64,000 bases of DNA from Leptobrachium leishanense (GCA_009667805.1 CM019066.1:7130001-7194000); one strand, 5' to 3'; shown: positions 44,658 to 55,745, numbered from the stretch's first letter. Made by a program: numbers and translations. The notes: generated from the sequence alone by a model not told the origin.

Positions 44658-45350
44658 AGACACAGATCACCTTAATTCACAAATGTTTTAAAGAAATTAG
44701 TGAGCCCCAAAATTCAGTGTGGTACTGTTTGTATGACGAGACACAGATCACCTTAATTCCCAAGTGTTTTAAAGAAATTAGTGAGCCCCAAAATACAACG
44801 TGGTACTGTTTGTATGACGAGACACAGATCACCTTAATTCCCAAGTGTTTTAAAGAAATTAGTGAGCCCCAAAATACAGTGTGATACTGTTTGTATGACG
44901 AGACACAGATCACCTTAATTCCCAAGTGTTTTAAAGAAATTAGTGAGCCCCAAAATACAGCGTGGTACAGTTTGTATGACGAGACACAGATCACCTTAAT
45001 TCACAAGTGTTTTAAAGAAATTAGTGAGCCCCAAAATACAGCGTGGTGCTTTTTGTATGATGAGACACAGATCACCTTAATTCCCAAGTGTTTTAAAGAA
45101 ATTAGTGAGCCCCAAAAAAAATTTCTGGCTGTGTGACGAGACACAGAAGATCACCTTAATTCTAAAGAAATTAGTGAGCCCCAAAATACAGCGTGGTACT
45201 GTTTGTATGACGAGACACAGATCACCTTAATTCCCAAGTGTTTTAAAGAAATTAGTGAGCCCCAAAATACAGCGTGGTACTGTTTGTATGTCGAGACACA
45301 GATCACCTTAATTCACAAGTGTTTTAAAGAAGTTAGTGAGCTCCAAAAAT
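44658..45350 (-). repeat. 81-bp tandem array in hAT upstream region
   Basis: Units start near 44658, 44739, 44820, 44901, 44982 and 45063 with GACACAGATCACCTTAATTC, continue TTTTAAAGAAATTAGTGAGC, and are 81 bp (27 codons) each. Later units near 45139, 45218 and 45296 are irregular. The array lies directly upstream of the transposase start (44543), so it could have held promoter elements; that is inference. Confidence 0.93.
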
Positions 45351-45945
45351 AATTGCTGGCTGTGTGACGAGACCCAGAAGATCACCTCAATTCACAAATG
45401 TTTTACAGAAAGTTGTAAACCCCAAAAAAAATTGCTGGCACAGTGACAAGACACACATCACCTAAATTCCCTGATATTTGGTAAAAATGACACCCAAAAA
45501 GACTTGCTGGCACAGTGGTGACAAGACCCAGAAGATCACCTTAATTCACAAATGTTTTAAATAAAGTTGTAAACCCCAAAAAAAATTGCTGGCACAGTGA
45601 CAAGACACACATCACCTAAATTCCCTGATAATTGGTATAAATGAGGCCCAAAAAGACTTGCTGGCTGTGTGACGAGACCCAGAAGATCACCTCAATTCAC
45701 AAATGTTTTACAGAAAGTTGTAACCCCAAAAAAAATTGCTGGCACAGTGACAAGACACACATCACCTAAATTCCCTGATATTTGGTAAAAATGACACCCA
45801 AAAAGACTTGCTGGCACAGTGGTGACAAGACCAGAAGATCACCTTAATTCACAAATGTTTTAAATAAAGTTGTAAACCCCAAAAAAAATTGCTGGCACAG
45901 TGACAAGACACACATCACCTAATTCCCTGATATTGGTCGAAATTA
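45351..45945 (-). repeat. About 153-bp tandem array in hAT upstream region
   Basis: The landmark TTGCTGGCACAGTGACAAGA recurs near 45433, 45587, 45737 and 45890, spacing about 150-155 bp. Units contain an early copy of the 81-bp motif (AGATCACC-TTAATTCACAAATG), so this array probably derives from the first one by a different unit length. Confidence 0.85.
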
Positions 45946-46129
45946 GACCCCCCAGTAGCGTGGCAGACCGGCAGTAACAACACACACAACTATCTCCTTT
46001 GAAATCTCCTCTGAAATGCGTGCAGAAGCGCTGCGTTGAACCTTATATAGTGTGCTGCGGGACTTAGCTCTGTGAGCCCATGATTGGGCAAAATTTGCCC
46101 AATCAGGACTCTGAGCAGTGATTGGCATA

Positions 46130-47008
46130 CAGGGTTATCCAAAGAGATTCGAAAAGTCACCGCAAGTTCGGTGTCTTTTCGTTCTCTTCAATTCGGTTCC
46201 TTTTGCCGATTGCATTTCGGTGACCCTGCGGTGTATTCAGCAAGCACCACAGGGTCCCCGAATTGCAGGGAAAAGCTGCCGAAAACCTGCCGAAAACCAA
46301 CCGAATGCACGCTGAAAACAAGCAAAAACATCTGGATTAACCTTCGAAAAAGCCGAACAGGAGCCGAATAACACAGAGCTGAAGCAGCTGAGACGCAGAG
46401 GAGGCAGTGAATAAATTAGAAAAACCATTTGTATGAATCTGGGAAAATGAAACGCTGTTTGCAAGGAAACTACTGAGCGAAAATGTCTGAAATTTTCACA
46501 GGAGGTCCAGGGAATGATAATAAAGAGGGCTGTTACAAAAAAAATAAGTAAACTGAAAAAAAAAAGAAAAAAAATCGGACTTTTTTAAAAAAAAAGAAAA
46601 ATGCTTAAAGTATCCTAAAAAATCAATGAATAAAGAGACTTTTTGCTGCAGAATTTTATAATGAACGGTTTATTAGATATTGAATTAAAACGGGAATATT
46701 TTTAACATTGAAGCCTATGGGATTCTCCTGAATAAACTTGCCGAATTAAACCACCGAATGGCAGGGCATTAGGGGAACCTTTCACTGCTGGTTTGTGTTC
46801 TCTGAATAGCCGAAGCAGTGCTTCTCTATGGGGATTTCACTGCCCTCAAACAGGAACCGAGCAGGCACCGTATGTGCAGGCAATTCGCCAGGATTTGGCG
46901 AATTGCCTGCTCTCTGGATAGCCGAATGGCCAGGAAAGGTAACCGAACACTGATTTTCAGCATTCGGTTACCTTTCTCAAGCAATTCGGATCTCTTTGGA
47001 TAACCCTG
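46130..47008. mobile_element. CAGGGTTATTC-family MITE inside hAT
   Basis: CAGGGTTATCCAAAGAGATT mirrors GATCTCTTTGGATAACCCTG. ATA flanks both sides (46127-46129, 47009-47011). It is oriented opposite to 5599-6497, to which it is very similar (CAATTCGCCAGGATTTGGCG, AATGAACGGTTTATTAGATA). Confidence 0.92.
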
Positions 47009-47216
47009 ATAGTGTTCAACCAGTTTTGCACCAGACCTGTGGTCAGGTGCAAGGCTGTAGCCAATTACGAGCTTCAGGCAGTGGGAAAATGCATTGTGGT
47101 CCATTGTGGTCGAACATGCGGCGAACACCCGGAAATGTTCGTTGTTCGCGATCTGCTCGAACAGGCTAAGTTCGGGTCGAACCCCGAACCGTCCGAACCC
47201 GAACAGCTCATCCCTA

Positions 47217-47345
47217 ATTAGTAGTAGGGATGGGGCTAGCATTTGTACTTGTACTAGAGCTAGGGTTAGTATTTCTATTAGGTTCAGGTTTAGGGTTAGT
47301 ATTAGGGTTATGTTTGAGGTTAGCGTTAACTGCAACACTAAAATT
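47217..47345 (+). repeat. TTAGGG-like degenerate repeat, right of hAT
   Basis: Continues the array interrupted at 39834: CTAGGGTTAGTATTTCTATT, AGGTTTAGGGTTAGTATTAG and GGTTATG. The degenerate hexamer is recognisable but no long perfect run remains. Confidence 0.78.
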
Positions 47346-47483
47346 AACTCTAATCGTAACCTTAACATCCTGAACACGTATTACAAGTTACAATTCTCTG
47401 AGCTGCTGAGTTATATATTTAAAATATTAATTGGGATGAATAGGATTACCTTTTTGTAGGTGGGAAATAAGTTATTCATGTTT

Positions 47484-47560
47484 AGGCATGTGCATTCATT
47501 TTTGGTTGATTTAAGATTCTTTCAAATTTTTCAGATTCTTTCAACGTCAACAAATAACCC
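47484..47560. mobile_element. hAT-type MITE, left end only
   Basis: TAGGCATGTGCATTCATTTT has the terminus of the 54742 family. The body is short and the right end missing. Confidence 0.4.
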
Positions 47561-47643
47561 AAATAAATGTATCCTACTGGATCAATTTCCATTTGTATGA
47601 TTTGTTTGGTTTGTGTCAGTGGACTCTTGAGTACAATTTGAGC

Positions 47644-47860
47644 GTGCTTTGCTACTCCGGCTGGTTGGAGTAGAGGTAACATCACTGCTGTGTGGAGAGA
47701 GCCTGTGGGGACATGGGTTTGATCCTGGCAAGAGCACCTCTCCAGTAAGTGTCCTTGGGCAAGACACTTAACGGTACATACTCGCCACCCAGGACATACT
47801 TGAAAATGAGAGAAATCTCAATATATCCTTCCTGGTAAAATCCTTTCTCAAAAAAAATAA
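47644..47860 (+). mobile_element. tRNA-headed SINE, plus strand
   Basis: The head TCCGGCTGGTTGGAGTAGAG (A-box-like) and GGGTTTGATCCTGGC (B-box-like) is followed by AGTGTCCTTGGGCAAGACAC. The tail is GGACATACTTGAAAATGAGA followed by ATCTCAATATATCCTTCCTGG, ending in an A-rich run. Compared with the 34930 copy, a short stretch after the head differs (GAGAGAGCCTGTGGGGAC). Confidence 0.87.
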
Positions 47861-49364
47861 ATTGAAAAGACAGCATTGGATGGATCTGATTGGTCTCCCA
47901 TTTGCTCCAAACAACCCCCAACATCATGGCTACCAATTGCGGAATATGGGTAAAATCAGAGTAGCTTGACTGTTGGACCTCATGTGTTTTAACTTCACAC
48001 CTACTGGTCATGGGAATAGAGTATAGCAGGGGGGCTAGGCATCCACCTTTTCATAAGGTTTTTGAGCAGGTGGCATTCGAGTAGTCTACCATGACTTCTG
48101 ATTAACTCCTCTCCTTCTGCCAACAGTGGGAGCTTAATTAAATAATGAATTGGCTGTGCAGGATCACATCTGGGCACATGTGCACAGCAATTAATTGATT
48201 TTAAGTGACACAAAATATTTTGACCGAGTTTACAACGAGATGAAAAAGTCCAGGATGAGACAAAGCGATCGAAATTTCCTGAAAATTACAAACCATATAC
48301 GTTGCGTTTTAATTTCCAAAATGTTTCTTTTATCATACCGGCTTCATTGGGGCTTACTTTAAAAACCACTAGAATTCCTCTTTTAATATAAAAAAATGGG
48401 TTTATTACTACAATAACACGTTTACTGTTTACATTGTCCTTGTGTTTTCTATCATTTTTAAACATTACATGAATGACCTTGGCAAAACCAATCGTTCTGT
48501 AACCTGGCCTTCACACTCTTGATGAAGTGGATTTTTTTCAGTGGGAAGAATGTTTGTTATAAAATAAACAAGTTATATAGTCGTCTGTCCTTTTCCTGCC
48601 AAGTGTTCTGCATGCTAAATAAAAAAAACTCATGACACATCCTGTTTATGTTTCCATGATTACTAGTATTATATCATCTTTGCCAACATCAGGCAGTATT
48701 CTTTGTAAAGATTGCTTCTCTAACTAGACACAGGATGACCATAAATGTTCCTGGATTAAGTTGTGTTATAGGAAACATGGATGCATTTTTGACCTTACCA
48801 AGATGAAAACATAAATGAATGCAGAGTATGTGCTCTGGTGTGTGCTTTTGCATGATGCTACCAGTTTACGAGGTATATTACATTACCTGGTATTTATGTA
48901 ACCCTGACTTGTGCCGCAGAGCTTTACAATTGTAGAAATATAAACCTCACAGATATAAAGAGAGAATAGAGGGCTCTGGAGCAATCTGCGTATTAGAGCA
49001 CTTAATAAAACAGCCCATGAGCTTACAAACTACAAACCATAAAAAGGACTTAAGACAAATGGGAACAGGGTGAGCTTGACAGTGATAGCCAGAGAGAGCA
49101 TGAAAAGGATACAGAAACTGCAAAGTTAATAATTAGAGTTAATAAGAGTTAATAATTTGTACATAGAAGTGAAAATACCTGAAGGATGAAAGCATGAAAG
49201 TAAACGAGAGACAAGGTTATCGGGAGGGTTCAGTTTTGTCTTTATTTTTGGGATTTATATTATTGTAGTTCTTTCATTTTATTGATTATTGACCAGAAGA
49301 ACTAAAGGTAAATACAAAAACACGCAGCACCACAGATGACCTGCTGTGACTACTTCTCTGTATT
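47861..49364. other. Unassigned sequence
   Basis: No terminal repeats or reliable exon. The minus-strand open frame 48001-48213 (70 codons) has fairly protein-like composition, but neither similarity nor splice signals could be confirmed. Confidence 0.35.
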
Positions 49365-49877
49365 ATCAGCATACAGGCAGAAATGGCCTTTGTGTTGAAT
49401 ACAGTCAATGAGTTAAAGATAAAGATAGATAATAAAATGTTCACATCTCCTGCTTATGGGGATTTGTAGTGATGCTATTGAGAATATTAGCAATACAGCT
49501 TTCAAAAAATACCAATATACAGTCAGGTCCAGAAATATTGGGACATCGACACAATTCTATCATCTTTGGCTCTATACACCACCACAATGGAGTTGGAATG
49601 AAACAAACACAATGTGATTTAACTGCAGACTGTCAACTTTAATTTGAGGGTATGTACATCCAACTCAGGTGAACGGTGTAGGACTTACAGCAGTTTGCAG
49701 ATGTGCCTCCCACTTGTTAAGGGACCAAAAGTAATGGGACAATTGGCTTCTCAGCTGTTCCATGGCCAGGTGTGTGATATTCCCTCATTACCCCAATTAC
49801 AATGTGCAGATAAAAGGCCCAGAGTTAATTTCAAGTGTGCTATTTGCATTTGGAATCTGTTGCTTTCAACTCTCAAG

Positions 49878-50847
49878 ATGAGATCCAAAGAGCCTTTACT
49901 ATCAGTGAAGCAAGCCATCATTAGGCTGAAGAAACAAAACAAACCCATCAGAGAGCTAGCAAGAACATTAGGCATGGCCAAAACAACTGTTTGGAACATT
50001 CTCAAAAAGAAGGAACTCACCGGTGAGTTCAGCAACACCAAAAGACCCGGGAGACCACGGAAAACAACTGTGGTGGACGAATGAAGAATTCTTTCCCTGG
50101 TGAAGAAAACACCCTTCACAACAGTTGGCCAGATCAAGAACACTCTCCAGGAGGTAGGTGTATGTGTGTCAAAGTCAAAAATCAAGAGAAGACTTCACCA
50201 GAGTATATACAGAGGGTTCACCACAAGATGTAAACCATTGGTGAGCTTCAAAAACAGGAAGGCCAGATTAGAGTTTGCCAAACAACACCTAACAAAGCCT
50301 TCACAGTTCTGGAACAAGATCCTATGGACAGATGAGACCAAGATCAACTTGTACCAGAGTGATGGGAAGAGAAGAGTATGGAGAAGGAAAGGAACTGCTC
50401 ATGATCCTAAGCAAACCACTTCATCAGTGAAGCATGGTGGTGGTAGCGTCATGGCGTGGGCATGTATGTCTGCCAATGGAACTGGTTCTCTTGTATTTAT
50501 TGATGATGATGCTGACAAAAGCAGCAGGATGAATTCTGAAGTGTTTCGGGCAATATTATCTGCTCACATTCAGTCAAATGCTGCAGAACTCATTGGACGG
50601 CGCTTCACCGTGCAGATTGACAATGACCCAAAGCATACTGCAAAAGCAACCAAAGTTTTTGAAGGGACAGAAGTGGAATGTTATGCAATGGCCAAGTCAA
50701 TCACCTGACCTGAATCCCATTGAGCATGCATTTCACTTGCTGAAGACAAAACTGAAGGGAAAATGCCCCAAGAACAAGCAGGAACTGAAGACAGTTGCAG
50801 TAGAGCCTGGCAGAGCATCACCAGGGATGAAACCCAGTGTCTGGTGA
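49878..50847 (+). pseudogene. Tc1 transposase, nearly intact
   Basis: Starts MRSKEPLLSVKQAIIRLKKQ with a helix-turn-helix (NKPIRELARTLGMAKTTVWN) and GRPRKTTVVDE. A TGA at 50082-50084 interrupts, and the same frame continues with KKTPFTTVGQIKNTL. The catalytic domain shows LWTDETKINL (first Asp), KHGGGSVMAWACMS, and IDNDPKHTAKATK (second Asp). After a one-base shift near 50670 comes WPSQSPDLNPIEHAFHLL (Glu). All three catalytic residues are therefore still recognisable. One stop and one frame shift prevent a full protein. It would cut and paste the element at TA sites. Confidence 0.9.
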
Positions 50848-50903
50848 TGTCTATGTGTTCCAGACTTCAGGCTGTGATTGACTGCAAAGGATTTGCAACC
50901 AAG

Positions 50904-51435
50904 CTTAAACCTGTTTAGTTTAGAGAAACGGCGCCTTAGAGGGGATCTGATAACCTTATATAAATATATACGGGGCCATTATCAACCATTGTCTGATAAC
51001 CTATTCATTAACAGGACTATACATAGGACAAGGGGTCATCCATTTAGACTGGAAGAAAGAAAATTTAGCTTAAAGCATAGGAAGGGTTATTTTACGGTGA
51101 GAACAATAAAGCTGTGGAATTCTCTGCCTGTTGAGGTGGTTGGGTCTGAGTCTGTACAGACTTTTAAAAAACGACTGACTTCCTGCAGACACAGAATATT
51201 AAGGGTTATAATATTTAATATGTGGGTAAAAGCTTCTTAATCCAAGGAGAAATCTGACTGACATTCTGGGGTCAAGAAGGAATTTTTTCCCAGTATGTTG
51301 CATATTGGCAAGCATTTCAGACTGTTTTTTTTGCCTTCTTTTGGATCAACAGCAGTAGGTTATGTGGGAGAGGCTGAACCCGATGGATGCATGTCTTTTT
51401 TCAGCCTATATAACTATGTAACTATGTAACTATGT
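50904..51435 (+). mobile_element. CR1-like 3' fragment inside Tc1
   Basis: Begins in [20 protein letters not shown], continues to IKLWNSLPVEVVG, a 3' UTR (GGGGTCAAGAAGGAATTTTT) and a tail of three TAACTATG repeats. AAG lies on both sides (50901-50903, 51436-51438). It shows the unexpanded form of the 14-codon segment amplified at 33672, and the empty target for the MITE at 34532. Confidence 0.88.
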
Positions 51436-51699
51436 AAGTATTAAGAAGGGAAAGTTTGATTTATGATTATTATTCTGTCCCATTACTTTTGGTCCCTTAA
51501 CAGGTGGGAGGCACATCTGCAAACTGCTGTAAGTCCTACACCGTTCATCTGAGTTGGATGTACATACCCTCAAATTAAAGCTGACAGTCTGCAGTTAAAG
51601 CACATTGTGTTTGTTTCATTCCAACTCCATTGTGGTGGTGTATAGAGCCAAAGATGTTAGAATTGTGTCGATGTCCCAATATTTCTGGACCTGACTGTA

Positions 51700-52828
51700 T
51701 ATATATGTATATATATAAGGAACAGTCCTGGCTGACTGACCGATTGACTGACTGACTGACTGAATGACTGACTCATCAACACCCAGCTCAAAACGTTTAA
51801 CCTAGGAATGTGAAATTTTGAAGGTACATTGTTTTCATGAGGCAAGCATCCACTAAGGAAGGATTTTTGGAAATTCCACCCCTAAGGGTGTGAAAAAGGG
51901 ATGAATGTTTTATACAGGATACCTATATCTCAAAAACCAAAGATGTTGTAGGCATGAAAATTGGTATTTACAATCTTCTTGAAAAATAAAAAAAACACAT
52001 TTTACCATTTTCCAAAATTTCAGTGAGGGGGTGAAAATGGGGGTGAATACTTTTATCAGTATACCTATATTTAAAAAAAATAAAATGTTACGTGCGTGAA
52101 CATTTTTATTTACAATCTTCTTGAAAAAATAAAGAAAACATCTGTTCTACCATTTTCCAAAACTCCAATGGGGGGGGGGGTGAAAAAAGGGGGTTGAATA
52201 TTTTGAACAGGATACCTATATCTCAAAAACAGAAGATGTTAAAGACGTGAAAATTGGTATTTACAATCTTCGTACAAACGAACATGTGTTTTACCATCTT
52301 CTGAAAATCCATTTAAGGTGGGGAAAAAAAGTTATGTGAATATATTTTTCCTATATACCTATACTTCAAAAGGCAAATATGTTACAGGCATGAAAATTGT
52401 TATTTACAATCTTCTTGAAAAATAAAAAAACACATGTTCTACCATTCTCCAAAAAGCCAAGTAAGGAGGAGTGAAAAAAGGGGGTTGAATACTTTCATCA
52501 GTATACCTATATTTCAGAAGCCAAAGATGTTACAGGCATGAAAATTGGTATTTACAATCTTCTTGAGAAATAAAAAAAACACGTGTTTTACCTTTTTCCG
52601 AAAATCCAAGTGGTGGGATGAAAAAGGGGGTTTAATATTTTAAATTCAACTTTGTTGTGTAGCCAATACACCCTTACTAACATCTGCAATAAACATTAGT
52701 TATTACTTTAAGACATCAACCTGTAAACTATGTTTCATACAGTTTGGACAAAAAAACTCTTGCTTCTTTTAAACACAATTGTAACAAATCCCAAAATCCA
52801 CGCAAGCGAAGCCGCGGGCAAAATCTAG
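51700..52828 (+). mobile_element. Helitron, non-autonomous
   Basis: The right end CGCAAGCGAAGCCGCGGGCA followed by AAATCTAG, then T, is the classic Helitron 3' end (GC-rich hairpin, CTAG, insertion before T). The left part has a TATATAT start, a GACT microsatellite and CTCATCAACACCCAGCTCAA, also typical. Five imperfect units of about 145 bp (TATACCTATAT-TCAAAA, AAGATGTTA, TTTACAATCTTCTTGAAAAA) fill 51910-52640. There is no Rep/helicase frame. The exact 5' end is obscured by the Tc1 insertion in TA-rich DNA. Confidence 0.85.
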
Positions 52829-53090
52829 TAGAGTATAAGCACACTTTCTGTTTCTGGCATAATGTCTGTGTATTGAAATTACAGTAACACCTTCTATCTG
52901 TAGTATATAGGACTGTTCTATTCAGCAATTATTATCCCCTGAATCTTAACCCTGTGCAGCAGCGAGCGACCCCAGAGCTCTCCCTGTGTTCTACCCTCTC
53001 CCTGGCTGTTGTAATGCATCATTAATGTTTGTTGAGCTTTTTGTTACACCGAGAGTGGGGGCTGCTTCTTGTAACGTCTTTACAGTAATA

Positions 53091-53795
53091 TGGTGTCAAG
53101 TATCTGATCATCTAGTGCTATACAGTAATCTACGAGGTCTTCTAGATCCTCAGGTAATGATAGAGGCACTAAATCATGCATAATAGTCTCTGAGATTCCT
53201 TCAAGAAACGCCGTAACAAGCACATCATTCGACCAGAGTAGTTCTGATGACAAAGTTTTAAACTCTATAGCATATTCAGCAACTCGGCGGTTGCCCTGGG
53301 AAATACGCCATAAAGCTCTGGCTGCCCCTGTTGCCCTTCTAGCGGGGTCAAACATACGCTTCAAGCTATTCATAAACTCAGCATGATTGTATATCACTGG
53401 TCTGTCCAGATCCCATAAAGGAGTTGCCCACAGGAGAGCTTTATCAGTCAGGTGATTGATTACATATCCCACCTTTCTCTATCTGTGGAACACATGCCAG
53501 GGTTTAACTCGAACATAATATTGATTTGGGTTACAAACCCTCTACAAGACCCAGTACTCCCATTGAAACTTGTGGGAGTCTTTAAGTGAACATGAGACAC
53601 CACAGTAGTAATCACAGAGACTGCTTGTGTGGACCTGTCAATCGCAGGAGGGGGAGGTGGCGAGGCCTTGTTTAGCTGAGATATGACTAGGCCCAAAGCC
53701 TGAGTAAACTGATCCAAACATTGCTCTTGATTTTCTTGCATACAGATTATATTACTCAGCTTAGACATTACGTCAGATACAGTTGCCGGATCCAT
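53091..53795 (-). pseudogene. gypsy gag-like gene
   Basis: Structural capsid-type protein of a Ty3/gypsy element of the type related to vertebrate sushi-class gag genes. The start codon at 53795 opens with MDPATVSDVMSK. A proline run (PPPPPA) is followed by TSFNGSTGSCRGFVTQINIM and MFELNPGMCSTDRERW. A frame break near 53465 precedes the second part (53472-53091), which holds ALLWATPLWD and SLKRMFDPARRATGAARAL. The C-terminal zinc knuckle expected in such proteins lies beyond the truncation. Non-functional. Confidence 0.83.
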
Positions 53796-53809
53796 TGGCC
53801 CTGTTGTGA

Positions 53810-54436
53810 TGTAACGTTAGCTATATCGCTTACCCAAGAGTAGCGGAGTTGAGATCCTTAAGGGCAACAATATATTCTTGATCAACACAGAAATATCAAC
53901 AAATACAGTTTGTAACTCAAGACCCAGGGGACTCAAAGGACTAGCTGAATTGCCTCTAGGCTTCGAGGGTTTCGAGACCGACAGAAAGCCTAGGACATGC
54001 TCAGAAACACAATACGTGGGATGACAGTCCGTGAAGTATTCAAGGTGCAGGGCAGTCAGGGATACAGAAACCAATCATTCTAGTTAATACTTGAGATAGT
54101 ATAAACACGCAAACAGCATAATACACACGATAGAGAGAGATTGGTTAAAGTCAAGCCGGGTCAAATACAGGAGCAGGAATCTCATCCAAAGCAGGGTCGT
54201 CAACAGTAAATTCAATCAGATGCAAGACGTAGCGGTGCGTGATACAAACTCCACAACAGGGCGACGAGGCAACTCCTCGAGCCCTGTTTTAAAGCCGGCG
54301 GCTCCTAGTGACCACACCTGACCCCGCCCCCTCAGATGCTGATCTGCCAGCAGAAAGTGCTGGCACCCGACCAGCCAGCGGTCCCCCTTCTTGCCCAGAC
54401 CCCCCAGGGAGCACAGCGGGGGCTGAGGATGTAACA
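53810..54436 (-). repeat. Putative gypsy long terminal repeat
   Basis: On the minus strand the segment runs from TGTTACATCCTCAGCC (54436) to CTAACGTTACA (53810), beginning TG and ending CA. Only 14 bases separate this end from the gag start, and no clear tRNA primer-binding site is seen there, so the inner boundary is uncertain. No second repeat is present for comparison. Confidence 0.5.
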
Positions 54437-54741
54437 TACAGGGAAACAGGAGTGAGATCTCACTGAGAATTTGCTTTCTTCCCAGGGACAATATTAACCT
54501 TGCATCATAAAGCTGAGCAAATTACTTTTATATGCTAATATTTTGTTTTTCATTGTCTATCAATGCAAAATCATGTACCAATGATTTTGGTAGTGAAAGA
54601 ATTTATTGCACTAAAAATTATTTGTATACTGATGTTTAATAAAGTTTTAAAAAAATGCATGATCAATATTAAGGACAATGGTCAACTTAGGGAATGTGCA
54701 TTCAAAGACAAGAGCTGAAATGTTTTATTAGAACTAAATAT

Positions 54742-55328
54742 TAGAGATGTGCATTAATTTCAGAAAAATTCGGAATTTTGAACGAAATTTGTTAATTTGT
54801 ATTCGGAAGTACTTCTGAATAACGAATCGATACGATACAAATTCGAAACGAAACGGTTTTTAACAAATTTATTTCGTTTTACACTGTGTCATCATCATAA
54901 AAGAAAAATTTGAATAACTGATATCAACTATCGAATTAAAATGAACTATCAAGTTGATATCAACTATCGATTTGATCTTAACTTACAATACAAGTGATAG
55001 TCAGCAAAGGACTTTATGAAACAAATTAATTTTGTTTCACTGTTTAATTTGACTCAAATACTAAATCTGTGACATAGCTTAAAATTTAACCCTAGCTTTT
55101 CTTTTAACAGCAAAATTTGATTAATTGGGGTTTAATCTAGTGATCCAAAATTCAAATTGATATCAATTACCGAATTGATATATGAAATTTGAAATCGATT
55201 AGAAATTTGAAATCGAAACGAAATGAAATATGAAATGAAATTAGTTACGAAATTGCAAAAATGAAATGATTTAAAAACGTAACTAAACAAAACTAAACGA
55301 AAAGAAATTTCAGCCATGCACATCCCTA
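54742..55328. mobile_element. hAT-type MITE with perfect 8-bp duplication
   Basis: The termini TAGAGATGTGC and GCACATCCCTA are flanked by CTAAATAT on both sides (54734-54741, 55329-55336). It is an uninterrupted relative of 5455-6987. The AT-rich body carries TATCAACTATCGAATT repeats. Confidence 0.93.
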
Positions 55329-55336
55329 CTAAATAT

Positions 55337-55745
55337 GACCTAGAAGTCCCTTACTATCATTCTGCGCAGCTTGTATTTTTTTTTTTTTTACACACATCAA
55401 AGTAATGCATCTCAATAGTCACCATCAAGAAAGCATTCCCTTTTGTGCACGGTTTTAAAACGAGGAGTCTCCTTTAGCAAAGTTCAGTTGATGACTGTAC
55501 TTACCCACTCAACGGTTTCAATTTTATTCATTTGTTCTTTCAGGAAGATGATGCACTTTGCAGACAATAAGTGAACGCTTTTACTGGAGATCAAAAAGAT
55601 GGAAAAAGAGATTGGAAGAAAAAGTCTTATTGCTATCAGTGCAACGTTTATTCTTCATCATGAGCAATTCTTTCTAATATAGTTACCACTGTAGAATTTT
55701 CCAGAGCAAAAAAGACAGCTGGCAACTCTCTCCCGCCCCTCCCCT
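55337..55745. other. No identifiable gene
   Basis: Unassigned. A T-run lies at 55377-55390. A minute possible terminal exon at 55544 is listed among rejected items. Confidence 0.35.

Larger units (their letters stand above)
39835..47216 (-). mobile_element. hAT transposon, 7.4 kb, degraded autonomous type
   Basis: The termini TAGGGATGAGC and GCTCATCCCTA are perfect inverted repeats flanked by ATTAGTAG on both sides (39827-39834 and 47217-47224), a perfect 8-bp hAT-type target duplication. Subterminal CCGAACCCGAAC and its relatives also mirror each other. It encodes a decayed transposase on the minus strand. The sequence upstream of that transposase holds two tandem arrays (44658-45350, 45351-45945). 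Two later insertions are a piggyBac-like MITE (40078-41312) and a CAGGGTTATTC MITE (46130-47008). Confidence 0.93.
49520..51697 (+). mobile_element. Tc1-like transposon with long inverted repeats
   Basis: The termini CAGTCAGGTCCAGAAATATT and the inverse of AATATTTCTGGACCTGACTG are flanked by TA (49518-49519, 51698-51699). Inverted repeats extend about 220 bp inward, through GGTCCCTTAA-CA-GTGGGAGGCAC. It carries one transposase gene and a 0.53-kb CR1 fragment inserted at 50904. Confidence 0.93.
53091..54436 (-). mobile_element. Ty3/gypsy retroelement remnant
   Basis: Minus-strand remnant with a putative 5' long terminal repeat (53810-54436) and a gag region, ending abruptly at 53091. Pol and the 3' repeat are missing. 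It interrupts the piggyBac-like copy, as the relative at 27538 shows TTTACAGTAATACAGAGTGA uninterrupted. The abrupt left edge indicates deletion after insertion. Confidence 0.82.
49365..54590. mobile_element. piggyBac-like element of the 26894 family, split by three insertions
   Basis: Blocks matching 27149-27600 appear in order: CATACAGGCAGAAATGGCC near 49371, AGCAATACAGCTTTC near 49489, GGCATAATGTCTGTG near 52857, GACCCCAGAGCTCTCCCTGT near 52969, TTTACAGTAATA ending 53090, and AACAGGAGTGAGATCTCACT near 54445. The gaps are filled by a Tc1 element, a Helitron and a gypsy remnant. Outer termini are too diverged to place exactly. Confidence 0.8.

Noticed and set aside
44677..45136. Open frames with SLISLKHLGIKVICVSSYK units
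   Set aside because: The 81-bp array inside a hAT element explains them.
48001..48213. 70-codon minus-strand frame with protein-like composition
   Set aside because: No recognisable domain, no splice signals and no second exon. It may be chance or an old repeat.
55544..55570. Possible terminal exon (TTCTTTCAG then eight codons and TAA)
   Set aside because: Eight residues are too few to support. A pyrimidine tract plus AG is common by chance.
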